From the NCBI RefSeq assembly GCF_900114015.1, contig NZ_FORN01000042.1:1-51800 (forward strand): a stretch of 51,800 nt of DNA, given 5' to 3'. Positions within the stretch are counted from its first letter, which is position 1, and each line of letters starts with the position of its first letter. The notes under the pieces were generated by a model. The model saw only the letters and a list, made by a program, of their open reading frames with translations, searched no databases and had not been told where the DNA came from. Position numbers and translations under genes: made by a program. Below are positions 51,411 to 51,800 of the stretch, one piece after another. This DNA is from Caulobacter sp. UNC279MFTsu5.1. Lineage in GTDB: Bacteria > Pseudomonadota > Alphaproteobacteria > Caulobacterales > Caulobacteraceae.

Positions 51411-51794
51411 GGGGAGGGTTGCGAAGCGCCCGGGCCTCGCCCGGAGGATTTGCAGTTGATGTACCGTTTCGACGAAGTCAGGCGCTTCGCGTGGAGCCGT
51501 TATCCGCAAGGCCGGGGCGCGCGGGCCTTTTCCGCCCTTCACCCCACCCGGTTGTTCCCGCTGGATCTGTGCACCGCTTGATTTCAGAGGCGGGAGTGAG
51601 CCAACCAGGACCGGAGCGAACCCCACGACGGGCGGAGCCTTCCAGCGCGAAGACCCCGATGGGCGAGCTTACGTCCCTCGCCCTCTGATTAAGCTCGCCG
51701 ACCGCAAACTCACGCGCCGCCGACAAGCCCCGCTCGTCCACCCCTGAAGACCGCATCGGTCGCTGGCCTCGCGCCCTCCCCGTGCCTTCAGGTG
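51411..51794 (+). repeat. Dispersed structured repeat, copy 2 (pair with 1-375)
   Basis: The left block is GCGAAGCGCC (51421-51430) paired with GGCGCTTCGC (51481-51490), enclosing the same CGGGC-CTC-GCCCG and CGT-TTCG-ACG hairpins as copy 1. The right block is CCTGAAG (51743-51749) opposite CTTCAGG (51786-51792), with GACCG-CAT-CGGTC inside. Substitutions relative to copy 1 (for example A for G in the GACCG arm, giving G-C/A-U versus G-U) keep the pairs. The middle is unrelated or highly diverged. No coding frame is shared. Orientation is direct relative to copy 1, 51.4 kb away. Confidence 0.7.
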
Positions 51795-51800
51795 AGGTCA

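Overview
The window is high-GC (about 68-70%) chromosomal DNA of an alphaproteobacterium, most likely Caulobacter or a close relative. This rests on the style of the de novo purine gene set (purB, purC, purS, purQ, small-type purL), the DUF1476/F1-ATPase zeta inhibitor, the BolA-CGFS glutaredoxin pair, GTG/TTG starts and frequent ATGA/TGATG overlaps. I assign the genus from general recognition, not from a search. I see no rRNA, tRNA, CRISPR array, complete prophage or insertion sequence.

Layout. 1-0.4 kb: one copy of a roughly 370-bp dispersed element whose second copy closes the window (51.4-51.8 kb). 0.6-16.2 kb: purine region (purB, purC, purS, purQ, purL) interrupted by a DNA glycosylase, an M13 peptidase, a vapC remnant, a DUF1476 protein, a DUF3291 protein, a CocE/NonD hydrolase and an opposite-strand vapB-vapC-cyclophilin operon. 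16.2-19.8 kb: two SDR oxidoreductases, each divergent from its own regulator (AraC type, HxlR type). 20.3-25.9 kb: M28 peptidase, lipoproteins, bolA, an aldo/keto-reductase-like protein, grxD, a thioesterase and a serine beta-lactamase-like protein. 25.9-28.5 kb: htpX with a zinc-ribbon protein, then rpsD. 28.6-31.0 kb: glutathione-dependent formaldehyde detoxification (adhC, a small exported protein, fghA). 31.2-38.5 kb: a membrane protein/XRE regulator pair, trmJ, an orphan phage-tailspike-like beta-helix protein, a hybrid histidine kinase and icd. 38.7-46.0 kb: an unknown 402-aa protein, a glucokinase-like protein, a DUF2939 protein, an AEC transporter, eutB-eutC and a DUF1080 protein.

The most interesting block is 46.2-51.2 kb. 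It holds a membrane SGNH-hydrolase-like protein, divergent from a tightly packed operon of a membrane-anchored ferritin-like diiron protein, a NodU/CmcH carbamoyltransferase, a tiny DUF5989-like membrane protein and a zinc-ribbon SAM methyltransferase. This looks like a compact system for modifying an unknown surface or small-molecule substrate. The carbamoyltransferase/DUF5989 junction is four tandem 17-bp units that create two five-codon mini-ORFs linked by stop/start overlaps.

Intergenic DNA carries several palindromic repeat families: four copies of a TGTCATCCCGG...CCGGGATGACA element, three copies of a CCCCCTC/GAGGGGG element, and two 26-nt hairpins with a covarying inner stem.
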